Shown here one piece after another: positions 26,600-34,652 of a stretch of 64,000 nucleotides of DNA. The translations under genes and the position numbers were made by a program. The stretch spans positions 9,671,780 through 9,735,779 of the forward strand of contig NZ_CP047020.1 in the NCBI RefSeq assembly GCF_009796285.1, given 5' to 3'. Below the pieces are notes generated by a model that saw only the letters and a program-made list of their open reading frames with translations, searched no databases and was not told where the DNA came from. Position 1 is the stretch's first letter; each line of letters starts with the position of its first letter. Source of the DNA: Streptomyces broussonetiae. GTDB lineage: Bacteria > Actinomycetota > Actinomycetes > Streptomycetales > Streptomycetaceae.

Positions 26600-26821
26600 T
26601 CAGGAGAGGTGAGAGGGGTTCGCGTCAGCGCGGCCGCCCGTGCCGAGGGTCCGCCGGGATGCCGGGGGTGCCGCCGGGTGAGTGCCGAGGACTCCACGGG
26701 CCCGCAGCTGGTCGAGGCCGGGCAGCCGGATCCCGGGGAGGGTGTCGAGGAGGTCGGCCTGGGCGGCGCGGATGTTCTGCGGGGCCTGGGGACCGGCGCC
26801 AAGGGCGCGGCGGGCTGTCAC
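26600..26821 (-). CDS. Possible small protein in a 700-base intergenic region
   Basis: GTG-initiated frame of 73 codons (TARRALGAGPQAPQNIRAAQ, DLLDTLPGIRLPGLDQLRAR). Unlike its antisense frames it has a protein-like residue mix, but there is no RBS and no family match known to me. The remainder of 26467-27171 holds nothing recognisable. Confidence 0.25.
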   Translation of the reverse strand: MTARRALGAGPQAPQNIRAAQADLLDTLPGIRLPGLDQLRARGVLGTHPAAPPASRRTLGTGGRADANPSHLS

Positions 26822-27171
26822 GCGATCATCGTACGGGCGGTGATGGGCCGCCTGCGCCCGTGTCCGTGCATACGTCCTCGTCCGTTCCGCCAGCGCGTTT
26901 TCTCACCCGTTCGGGGCGGTGGAAACGCCGGGAGGGAAAACGTTTGGCGAGGGCGTGCTCAGATGTGCCCGCGGGAAGCGTTCGGGACGGATATCCCCAG
27001 GTGGATCGACCAACAAGGGAAAGAGCGTCGGCCCGGGCACCAGGGGTGTGATGTCTGGTGTCCGGGCCGGTGGTGCGCGCATGGTGCGTGGGTTGTCGGA
27101 CAATGAGATGGGAGTACCCCGGCCCGATTCCGGCGGGCCGGGGCCCCGTGTTGGGCTGCTCGGCTCCGGGG

Positions 27172-27912
27172 TCAGTCCCGGCCGCCCTCGCCGCCCTCGC
27201 CGCCCCGGCCGCCCTCACCGCGGTCACCGCGGTCGTCGTGGTCGCAGACCACGCGGAAGCTGGCGATGACTCCGTTCTTGACCTTCACGCCGTCCTCGCC
27301 CTTCTCGTGGCGCTCGCCCTTCTCCTCGTGCTTGCCGTTCTCCTCGTGCTTGCCGTTCTCGTCGTGCTTGCCGTTCTCGTGGTGCTCGCGCTCCTCGCAG
27401 TTCTCGTTCTCGTTCCCGTTCTTCTTCTCGTCCTCGTCCTTGATCGTCGGGCAGACGCCGTCGGAGGAGCTCCAGGGGCCGACGGTGGCGATGGGTGCGC
27501 CGTTGTCGCAGACGGCTCCGCGGAAGACCTCGAGGCGCTTGTGGCTCTCGTTGCGGATGTTGAGGGTCTTGGCGCCCAGGCCGCTGACGACGGTGATGCA
27601 GTCGCCGGGATGGGCGGAGTAGGACCGCTCGTTGATCTCGATCCGGCCTCTGTCCTCGTGGCGCCGGCCTTCCTCGCGTCGGCCTTCACCCCGGCCTTCG
27701 TTGCCCTTTCCTTCGTTGCCCTTGCCCTGTCCTTGGTTGTTGTTGGCCTTGTTCTGTCCGGAGTCGCCGCCGAAGGGTGCTGCCGAGGCGGCAGCCGGGA
27801 CGGCCTGGGGTGCCGGGGCGGAGGCCGCCGAGGCGTAGGCGATGCCGGTCACGACGAGCGCCGCGGCGGACGAGAGACCTGCGGTCACCATGGTGGAACG
27901 AGCGAGCTTCAT
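27172..27912 (-). CDS. Secreted protein with charged low-complexity insertions
   Basis: A 246-residue exported protein, ATG at 27912 with AGGAGAAG upstream. Signal peptide at 1-30 (TMVTAGLSSAAALVVTGIAY ASA). A Gly/Asn/Gln/Lys then Arg/Glu linker precedes a compact domain (RIEINERSYSAHPGDCITVV, KTLNIRNESHKRLEVFRGAV, CDNGAPIATVGPWSSSDGVC) with three or four Cys. That domain is interrupted by an 80-residue Glu/Lys/His/Asn insertion made of six-residue repeats (HEENGK) before its last strand (GVIASFRVVCD). The tail is Asp/Arg/Gly repeats. No enzyme motif; it is probably a surface or extracellular matrix protein. Confidence 0.8.
   Translation of the reverse strand: MKLARSTMVTAGLSSAAALVVTGIAYASAASAPAPQAVPAAASAAPFGGDSGQNKANNNQGQGKGNEGKGNEGRGEGRREEGRRHEDRGRIEINERSYSAHPGDCITVVSGLGAKTLNIRNESHKRLEVFRGAVCDNGAPIATVGPWSSSDGVCPTIKDEDEKKNGNENENCEEREHHENGKHDENGKHEENGKHEEKGERHEKGEDGVKVKNGVIASFRVVCDHDDRGDRGEGGRGGEGGEGGRD
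27318..27381 (-). repeat. 18-base tandem coding repeat
   Basis: On the coding strand the unit AAGCACGAGGAGAACGGC recurs about 3.5 times with one or two changes per copy, encoding the HEENGK hexapeptide. A likely site of copy-number slippage. Confidence 0.75.
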
Positions 27913-28186
27913 GTCGCTTCTCCTGTCTGGATATCTCGGAGATGTCGGCTCGTCAGCCGACTGCGACCAAAAGTACTCATAGCTGTCATATCGGGTCATA
28001 TCGAAAGCTGTGCGGCAGGGGGCCGACCGGGGTATATACGGCCCTGCCTGGCGCACCGTCAGAATGTGAAGCGGCTCGAAGACCAGGCAGATTGAATGAC
28101 CATTAGCCCTCACGGATGAACTGCTGACGCCTGCTCACCCTCCGCTGGCTGCGTGTCGCTACGAAAGCCATGACTGATCCGTGTTA

Positions 28187-29282
28187 GGGCGCGTATCGAG
28201 TCGTGATCAATCTGCGGGATTCTCTCGCGGCGGGGTCTGGTCCGGTAGAACTTCTTGCGTGACGCGAGTGCAACTGACGGACGCAGAGTGGGAGTTCATC
28301 GGGCCGTAGCTGCCGATCGGCGAGTACGGCCCGTACCCCGAGCGGCTGCGGCAGCAGTTCGAGGGTGTGATCTGGCGGTTCAAGACCGGCGGGCAGTGGC
28401 GGGAGATGCCGCAGGAGTTCGGCGCCTGGTCGACCGTGCACAACCGCTTCCGGCAGTGGCGCGACGCCAGCGTCTTCGAGGCCCTGCTGGAGGGCCTGAT
28501 CGAGGAAGCGGCGAAGCGGGGTGAGGTGGACCTGTCCCTGGTCAGTATCGACTCCACCACCGTGCGGGCACACCACGATGCCGCCGGGATGCACCTGGGC
28601 GAGGACGTCGTCACTGCGTTGGAGAAGGCTGCCGCCGAGGAGGAGAAGGCCAGGTCAAAGGGGGCAGCCTCGAAGAACAAAGCGGGCAGGACGTCACAGC
28701 AGATCCCGAGCGGGAGGAGCCACGACGCATCCGGCGTCGGCGAAGGGTCCGCCTGAAGGCCGCTCTCCTCGGACGCTCCAAGGGCGGGCAGACCAGCAAG
28801 GTCCATCTGGCCGCCGACCGCACGTGCCGCCCGCTGGCGTTCGTGCTGACCGCGGGCCAGGCAGCGGACAGTCCACAGTTCATCCCGGTGCTCAAGAAGT
28901 TACGGGTCCGCGGCCCCTTCGGCCGCCCCCGAACCCGCCCGGACGCGGTCGCCGGAGACAAGGCCTACTCGTCCCGCGGCAACCGGGCCCACCTGCGTCA
29001 ACGCGGCATCAAGGCAGTGATCCCGGAGAAGAAGGACCAGGCCGCCAACCGGAAGAAGAAGGGCTCCGGCGGCGGTCGGCCCGTCAGCCACGACGCCGTC
29101 CTCTACAAGGAGAGGAACACCGTCGAGCGCCTGATCAACAAGCTCAAGGCCTGGCGAAGCATAGCCACCCGATACGACAAGACCCCGGACAGCTACCTCG
29201 CCTGCCTCCACCTACGAGCCTCGATGATCTGGATCGAAGACCTCACCCGGACCACCAATTGATCACGACTCGATACGAGCCC
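28187..29282 (+). mobile_element. IS5-family (IS427-like) insertion sequence
   Basis: Terminal inverted repeats at 28187-28211 and 29258-29282 differ at one position (GGGCGCGTATCGAGTCGTGA left, GGGCTCG... right). The dinucleotide TA flanks both ends, the target duplication expected for this group. Contains a two-frame transposase gene. Confidence 0.88.
28259..29262 (+). pseudogene. IS5-family transposase, two frames, with amber codon
   Basis: The first frame starts at GTG 28259 (RVQLTDAEWEFIGP), meets TAG at 28307 where relatives have Tyr (FIxPYLPIGEYG), and then reads YPERLRQQFEGVIWRF through SLVSIDSTTVRAHHDAAG (first catalytic Asp) to 28756. The second frame continues with RSKGGQTSKVHLAADRTC, AVAGDKAYSSRGNR (second Asp) and ERNTVERLINKLKAWR (Glu) to the end. 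A programmed -1 shift joining the frames is normal in this group; the TAG is not and should inactivate this copy. Confidence 0.8.
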
Positions 29283-29828
29283 TAGCCGGTGCGCCGAAAC
29301 CTTCACGGCCTGGGTCAGGTCGGCCGCCGGGTTCGAAGATCCGTCGCGCGGGCGGCGGACTGGATGTTAGAGGGCAGGGGCAGACCCGGTCACGGGGGGA
29401 GACCGAGCCTGCCCCGGCACATCGGCTCCTGTACCTCCTCCGGAGGATGGGCGCCGTGACCCCGTCGGGGGTCACTCTCAACAGCGCGCCGCGCGTCAGG
29501 AGTGTCACGGGTGGACCGAGATGGCCGCGAGATCGACACCTTTATGAAGACGTGCACTTGTCGCCATCACGGATTGACTACAAGTCGCGCAAGTGCTGCG
29601 CCGACGGCTGTGATGCCGCCCGGAACAACCTCCTCCGTTCCATCCGGAAAGGTGCCCTCTCACACGCCGCCCCTGCTCCCCGCGCGCGGCTCGGCGGGCA
29701 CGGCGGCCGCGGTAGGCGATCTCGGTGGCCTGGATCGCCTGTTGTGTGGAGTTGCCACCGACTATTTGGGAGGCTGATGTGACGTGCCGTACGCTCCGGG
29801 GCGTTGCTCAGCAAGGGGAGACGGAATA
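29283..29828. other. Intergenic region, no gene seen
   Basis: Between the IS5-like element and the sigma factor gene. The only structure noted is a short GC palindrome (CCTCCTCCGGAGG) near 29437. The last 60 bases must hold the sigma promoter and its GGGGAG RBS. Confidence 0.5.
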
Positions 29829-30440
29829 GTGCGCAAGGGAGGGCAGGTTCAGCGCGTGTCGGCCGACGATCTGGCACTGGGCACGGCGGTTGCCCAGGCC
29901 CAGGACGGCGACGAGGCCGCGTTCGAGGTGCTGTACCGATCGGTCCAGCCGGGCCTGCACGGTTACCTGTGCGGGATCGTAGGGGAGGACGCCGAGGACG
30001 TCGCCGCCGCTGCCTGGCGGGAGATCGCCCGCGAACTGCCACGGTTTCGCGGTGACGGGCACGGATTCCGCGGCTGGACGGCGAGCATCGCCCGGCGCCA
30101 CGCGCGCGGCCACCTGCGGCGGCGCGGCGCATCGCATCGCACGACAGGAAGCTCCTGGCCGCCGCCGGCCATGGATCACCTCGCCCACACCCTGCCCGGA
30201 GCCACGCTGCCCACCGAGACGGCCCAGGCCCTGATCGCCCAGCTGCCCCTCGCTCAGGCCGAGGTGGTCCTCCTACGCCATGTCATATGTCTGGACGAGC
30301 CCACCATCGCCCGGGTCATGGGCCGGCCCAGCCCTGTCGTACGGCTGCTGGCCCGCCGGGGTACGAGGAGCCTGGCGCGTCTGCTCGGCGCCGGTGATGT
30401 GACACATGGTGTCGCGCGGGCGCTGGGGGAACCGACATGA
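29829..30440 (+). CDS. ECF-type RNA polymerase sigma factor
   Basis: A 203-residue sigma-70-family protein. GTG at 29829 is chosen because AAGGGGAGACGG precedes it. Region 2 spans DEAAFEVLYRSVQPGLHGYL, DAEDVAAAAWREIARELPRF and FRGWTASIARRHARGHLRRR; region 4 is LPLAQAEVVLLRHVICLDEP followed by TIARVMGRPSPVVRLLARRG. The region 4 HTH lacks the more usual VAxLLG wording but has the same length. The stop overlaps the start of the next gene by four bases, the standard arrangement with a cognate membrane anti-sigma factor. Confidence 0.88.
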   Translation: MRKGGQVQRVSADDLALGTAVAQAQDGDEAAFEVLYRSVQPGLHGYLCGIVGEDAEDVAAAAWREIARELPRFRGDGHGFRGWTASIARRHARGHLRRRGASHRTTGSSWPPPAMDHLAHTLPGATLPTETAQALIAQLPLAQAEVVLLRHVICLDEPTIARVMGRPSPVVRLLARRGTRSLARLLGAGDVTHGVARALGEPT

Positions 30441-31279
30441 GCACCCATCGAAACGGAGACGGACGGTTGAGCGGCCAGGCCCATCAGCCCGAGATCACCG
30501 CAGGTCCCGGCCGCGCGACCGAAGGTGACGGCGCGTGGGACCTGAATGGCATGGCCGAGCGGATCGGTGAGGCCCTGCGCCGTCAGCCCGTGGACGACGG
30601 CGCGGAGCAGGCCGCCCTTGCCGCCTTCCGAAGCGCACGCACGGCGAGCGACGCGGCCCTGCGTACCCGGCGTCAGGACGACTGGCGCCCCAGGACACGG
30701 AAGCAACGCTGGACGCGCGGCGGCGCCCTTGCCCTCGCGGCGAGCACGCTGCTGGGCGGTATCGCCTTCGCCTCCATCGGCGTGGTGCACAGAGGGCAGC
30801 ACCCCGCCCACGAGGCAGGCACCAGCCACAGCACGCGTCGGCCTGCCACACCCGCGCCCGGCGAACAGGGCTCCGCGTCCACCGGATCCGGCACGGCACC
30901 CACTTCCGCTCCCTCACGCCCCGGGACGGCACAGAACGTCGAGGCGCAGTGCCGTGCCTACGGGAAGGTCAAAGGCCGCGGCCACGCCCTGAAGGCCGCG
31001 GCATGGCACTCTCTCGTCCGCGCCGCGGGCGGTGAACAGCAAGTCGCGGCCTACTGCGTGCAGTTGACGGGGACGGCGAACGAGGTCGACCCGACGCCGA
31101 CGAAGCCGAACAACACAGGGAAGTCCGGGAAGGGCCAGGGCAAGCCGAGCGTCGTGGGCCAAGTCGTGGAAGGGGTGGTCCCACCGGCCCTGGGCGGCAC
31201 CCGATCCGGTGCGGGCCTGCGCATCATCGACGGGCCCGGACCTGCCACACCGCAAGGGGTCCTCGCACCGCCCGGCTGA
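30437..31279 (+). CDS. Putative membrane anti-sigma factor
   Basis: A 280-residue protein translationally coupled (ATGA) to the sigma gene. The cytoplasmic N-terminus (to about residue 92) includes LNGMAERIGEALRRQPVDDG, a helix suited to binding sigma; no zinc HxxxCxxC motif is visible. One transmembrane helix follows (GGALALAASTLLGGIAFASI, about 93-113), then a Ser/Thr/Pro linker and an extracellular domain with two Cys (EAQCRAYGKVKGRGHALKAA, VAAYCVQLTG). The pairing and topology support an anti-sigma role; the signal sensed is unknown. Confidence 0.75.
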   Translation: MSTHRNGDGRLSGQAHQPEITAGPGRATEGDGAWDLNGMAERIGEALRRQPVDDGAEQAALAAFRSARTASDAALRTRRQDDWRPRTRKQRWTRGGALALAASTLLGGIAFASIGVVHRGQHPAHEAGTSHSTRRPATPAPGEQGSASTGSGTAPTSAPSRPGTAQNVEAQCRAYGKVKGRGHALKAAAWHSLVRAAGGEQQVAAYCVQLTGTANEVDPTPTKPNNTGKSGKGQGKPSVVGQVVEGVVPPALGGTRSGAGLRIIDGPGPATPQGVLAPPG

Positions 31280-31297
31280 CCGGGCGGGACGAGGACC
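31258..31297 (+). terminator. Terminator of the sigma/anti-sigma operon
   Basis: Nested perfect arms: outer GGTCCTCG with CGAGGACC and inner CCGCCCGG with CCGGGCGG, loop CTGA. It overlaps the last codons of the anti-sigma gene. Confidence 0.75.
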
Positions 31298-31715
31298 GCC
31301 GGCCTTTTGCAAGGGTGACGCGTGACGGACCGCAGCGCCGGGCCGGGCGCTGGGACCGCTGGGGTGACGGTTTAGGCGCGGTTTAGGCGGTCTTCGGCGG
31401 GGGCCTGTGTCCGGGTCGCCCACGGCATCGAGCACTTCCGCCTCGGATTGAGCGATGCCGCCGCTCGGCGTCGCTTGCAGAGGGGTGAGCCGCTCAGGTC
31501 GGGGCCATGCCGGGGGCATGTCGTCGGCCAAGCGGCAGTGCGGTCGGTCAGGCGCAGCAGTCGCACCGGGGCAGCCGGAGGCTTCGGTGCCGAACAAGGC
31601 GGTTCACCGAAGGAGCCCGGTGCCCCTGTCTCGTCGCGGAGCTCGCAAACCATCGAGGTGCTGCGCCTGTGTCACATTCTCTGTCCGCGGGTCACGGTGC
31701 CATGAAGGGATCGTC
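31298..31715. other. Region without recognisable gene
   Basis: All frames longer than 60 codons here are unlike known proteins. It may contain the degraded 3' end of the IS701-like transposase that becomes recognisable further right. Confidence 0.4.
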
Positions 31716-32180
31716 GGGAGGCTGCCGCGAGGGTGTCCTGGACCGTCACTGCCCCGGTTCCACCCGTCCGGCTCGACCAGGTGCAGTGCCTGGTCCGCGC
31801 GCATGCGTCCCGCCGCCGGATGTGGTGACCTGGTGGTCGACGGGCATCGCGAACATATAGCCGATGCCGGAGCCTTCCAAGAACTCGCGCAACTCCTGGC
31901 TCCGTCGGTACACCTCGTCGGTTGTCCACTTCGGTCTGATCCCGGCGCCCGTTTCACCTGCGCGAGGGCGAACGCTGGCTTGGTGGCGAAGTGTGATCCT
32001 TGGGGAAACCCGCCGCCATCCGCGCCGGATCGGCGAACCAGTCGGCCTGCACCTACAGGTCCCGGTCGATCAGGGCGTGGCTCTGCTTGGTCGCGGGCGC
32101 GTTCGAGCAGGTGGTGCAGGCGATACGGCCGGTCCAGGCCGACTGCCGGGATTGCCGGGGTGGGCATGAGGGTGGTGCTG
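31716..32180 (-). pseudogene. IS701-family transposase, degraded fragment
   Basis: Reading leftward, pieces of the DDE nuclease domain of IS701 transposases appear in changing frames: RDL (TAG where relatives have Tyr) VQADWFADPARMAAGFPKD, then FATKPAFALAQ, then WTTDEVYRRSQELREFLEGS and GIGYMFAMPVDHQVTTSG, then RADQALHLVEPDGWN. At least two frameshifts and one nonsense codon are needed to join them. The upstream part was cut off by the adjacent IS481 element. Confidence 0.65.
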
Positions 32181-32186
32181 TGACGG

Positions 32187-34195
32187 TGTGAGGTCCCGCG
32201 AGATCTTGGACAGTTTGGTCCCAGCTGATGTTGGACGTCACCGGTAGATGCTGGACAGCCGCTACTTCCTCGTGCGGGCGACCGCCTTGAACTGCCTGAT
32301 CGGCTTGTCGCTGTTGCGGGCGTGGGTGGGCAGTTCGACGTCGCCGTCCAGGATGCGGAAGACGGTGTCCTCGATGAGGATGGTCACGGTCTTCCCAGCT
32401 TGAGCCCGGCCGATCCGCAGGCGCTGGCCGCCGACCATCACCACGCCGTCCGCAGGCACTTTGCGCTGAGCCCGCAGGGCTTGCGCGGACGGAGGGATGA
32501 TCGCGGTGCGCGGGCTGCGGGCCCCGCTGATCTGCGCTCGTTGCTCCGGTGGGATGGGCGCGGGCAGCGTCTTCACCACCCGGCCATCGGCGATGACGTG
32601 CATCAGCTGGCCGTCGAACCGCAGGGTGACCTGCTGTCCGGCGAGCTGGGCCGCGAGCTTGATGCGCTGCCCACCGAGCCCGACGTCACCGTCCCGGCCG
32701 ACCAGCCGGTCGACCTCGACCACGAACGGGGAGTGCGGCCCGTTGGGCAGGGCGGGCGTCGCTGGCTCGGGGCCGGCGATTCGCCCGCCGCGCTGCACCA
32801 GCGCCTTCAGATCGGCCGCCGTGAACTGGGAGGTGCGAGTGCGGGCGAGTTCGCCGTCGATGAAGACGTGAATGCTGCGCTCGTCGGCCCAGACGGTGGC
32901 GGTGCGTCCGCCCAGAGCTGCAGGGAACTTCAGTTGCTGGCCGGAGGGCAGACACAGCCTGCCGATCGGTGAGATGAGCGCCTCGAACTCCACGGCCCTG
33001 ATGTGGGATTCGTCGACGGGCAACCGCGGTGAGGGCAGCAGCGCGGGCAGCTGCGGCGCCAGCAGCTCGGCCGTCGCAGACGTTGTCTCGTCCTGCGGCT
33101 CGGGCAGGTGGACGTCGTGTCGGTCCTGCTGCGGGTCCTTGGCCACGGGGCGGAACACGGCGGCGGGCACGACCATGTTGAGGGACTGGTGCGGTCGGCT
33201 GTGGTTGTAGCCGTGCACCCAAGCGTCGATGGCGGCCTGGGCTGTTGCCTGGTCCGCGAACGGACCGACGTGGTCGAGCAGTTCGCGCCGCAGGGACTTA
33301 TGGAACCTCTCGATCTTCCCGGTGGTGGTCGGTGATCGAGGTTTGGTCAGCCGGGCGGTAATGCCGTTCTCACGGCAGATCCGCTCGAAGAGGACCTCGG
33401 CCGGGACCGGCTTGGTGAAGCGGCCGGTGAACTGCTTGCCGTTGTCGGTCAGCACCTCCGAGGGCACCCCGTAGGTGGTCATGGCCTCGGCGAAGGCGGT
33501 GCACACGGCGCGGCCGGACGGCTCGGCGACCACCTTGGCGATCACGATGAACCGGGAGTGGTCGTCGATGCCGGTGACCAGCTTGCATTCGCGCCCGCTG
33601 GCGAGGAACACCCCGCCCATGAGGTCCATCTGCCACAGCTGCATCGGGGCGTCGCGCTGCCAGCGGCGGTAGACGCGGCGGTGATTCTGCTCCTGGTGGT
33701 TGATCAGTCCGTGACGGGTCAGGATCCGGTGCACGGTGGAGCGGCCGGGCACTGGCGCCAGCCCGCGCCGGCCCAGCTCGTGGACGATCCGGCGGGCGCC
33801 CCAGCGTGGGTAGGAGCGCCGCAGATCGCAGACCAGCGCCTCGACCTCGGCGGGCACCTGGTGCGGCGAGACGTGCGGACGGCGCGACTTGTTCACCAGC
33901 GCGTCCAGCCCGCCGGCGTGGTACCGCTCGATCCAGGTGTACACCGACTGCCGCGACGCACCGAACTGGCGGGCTACCTGCGCGACCGGCGCTCCGTCCA
34001 GCACCAGGAGCACCGCCCGGTAACGGTGCTCGGCCATCCACCGCCGGTCGTCCACTGGCTCAGGCTCATGCGTTTCCGTCACGGAAGGACCAACGAGCCA
34101 CGGTCGTCCAGGATGTGCCGAGACCGTCAAAACTGCCGTGAGACCGTCCAGGATCAACCGGGACGGAACTGTCCAAAAACCCGTGGGACTTCACA
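32187..34195 (-). mobile_element. IS481-family insertion sequence
   Basis: Long imperfect inverted repeats start TGTGAGGTCCC at 32187 and TGTGAAGTCCC (reverse strand) at 34195; they match over about 50 bases including TTGGACAGTT and TGGACG. At 2.0 kb the element is larger than most IS481 members because its single gene is extended. It separates an IS701 remnant from an IS5 remnant. Confidence 0.85.
32262..34082 (-). CDS. IS481-family transposase with extended beta-rich C-terminus
   Basis: A 606-residue protein if started at GTG 34082; further upstream the open frame lies in the inverted repeat. Order: HTH (VLLVLDGAPVAQVARQFGAS RQSVYTW), a second HTH (PRWGARRIVHELGRRG), the rve core with WQMDLMGGVFLASG, VLTDNGKQFTG and TTTGKIERFHKSL (DDE), and a Mu-type beta-barrel. 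Unusually, the C-terminal 230 residues hold three related units: CLPSGQQLKFPAALGGRTAT, GLGGQRIKLAAQLAGQQVTL and MVGGQRLRIGRAQAGKTVTI, each followed by a hydrophobic strand and a VxxLDG-like turn. The gene looks intact. Confidence 0.9.
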   Translation of the reverse strand: MTETHEPEPVDDRRWMAEHRYRAVLLVLDGAPVAQVARQFGASRQSVYTWIERYHAGGLDALVNKSRRPHVSPHQVPAEVEALVCDLRRSYPRWGARRIVHELGRRGLAPVPGRSTVHRILTRHGLINHQEQNHRRVYRRWQRDAPMQLWQMDLMGGVFLASGRECKLVTGIDDHSRFIVIAKVVAEPSGRAVCTAFAEAMTTYGVPSEVLTDNGKQFTGRFTKPVPAEVLFERICRENGITARLTKPRSPTTTGKIERFHKSLRRELLDHVGPFADQATAQAAIDAWVHGYNHSRPHQSLNMVVPAAVFRPVAKDPQQDRHDVHLPEPQDETTSATAELLAPQLPALLPSPRLPVDESHIRAVEFEALISPIGRLCLPSGQQLKFPAALGGRTATVWADERSIHVFIDGELARTRTSQFTAADLKALVQRGGRIAGPEPATPALPNGPHSPFVVEVDRLVGRDGDVGLGGQRIKLAAQLAGQQVTLRFDGQLMHVIADGRVVKTLPAPIPPEQRAQISGARSPRTAIIPPSAQALRAQRKVPADGVVMVGGQRLRIGRAQAGKTVTILIEDTVFRILDGDVELPTHARNSDKPIRQFKAVARTRK

Positions 34196-34196
34196 C

Positions 34197-34499
34197 TGCG
34201 GGGAGAACGACATGGCCGTTGACAACGCCCTCGCCGAGGCCGACATCAAGTGCTGGGCAGACAAGGGTTACCGGGGTGCCGGCGGCACCGTCCGCATCCC
34301 ATGCTGGGGACGCTGGGAGACCCTCTCCGCAGGCCAGAAAGCGGTGAACCGGTCTCACGCAAAGATCCGGGCACTCGTCGAGCAGGCCATCGCCACCCTC
34401 AAGTCCTGGCGACTCCTGCGCAAACTGCGGTGCTCGACCACCCGGATCACCAACCTCGTCCAGGCCGTCCTCACCCTTCATCTGACCAGCTCAGACTGA
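34197..34499 (+). pseudogene. IS5-family transposase, C-terminal fragment
   Basis: Reads AVDNALAEADIKCWADKGYR, RGRWETLS-like WGRWETLSAGQKAVNRSHAK and IRALVEQAIATLKSWRLLRK: the second Asp and the Glu region of an IS5/DDE_Tnp_4 transposase. The 5' part is missing at the right end of the IS481 element, which presumably inserted here. Confidence 0.85.
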
Positions 34500-34652
34500 A
34501 GATGGAAAAGGCTCCCTACGTTGTTCCGCGGGATGTGGTGAGCCCCTCGTATGGTTGACCCGCCCAGGGGTGCCGGGTGTGGTTCAAAAGGCTCTGCCGC
34601 TTGTGGCTTCCACTGATTGGCCGCCCAGTACCCCACGACGACTCGGCTGCCA

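Noticed and set aside
27058..28095. Rightward Val/Leu/Ala-rich frame resembling a membrane protein
   Set aside because: It is the complement of the Glu/Lys/Asn repeats of the secreted protein; hydrophobicity is a by-product of that repeat.
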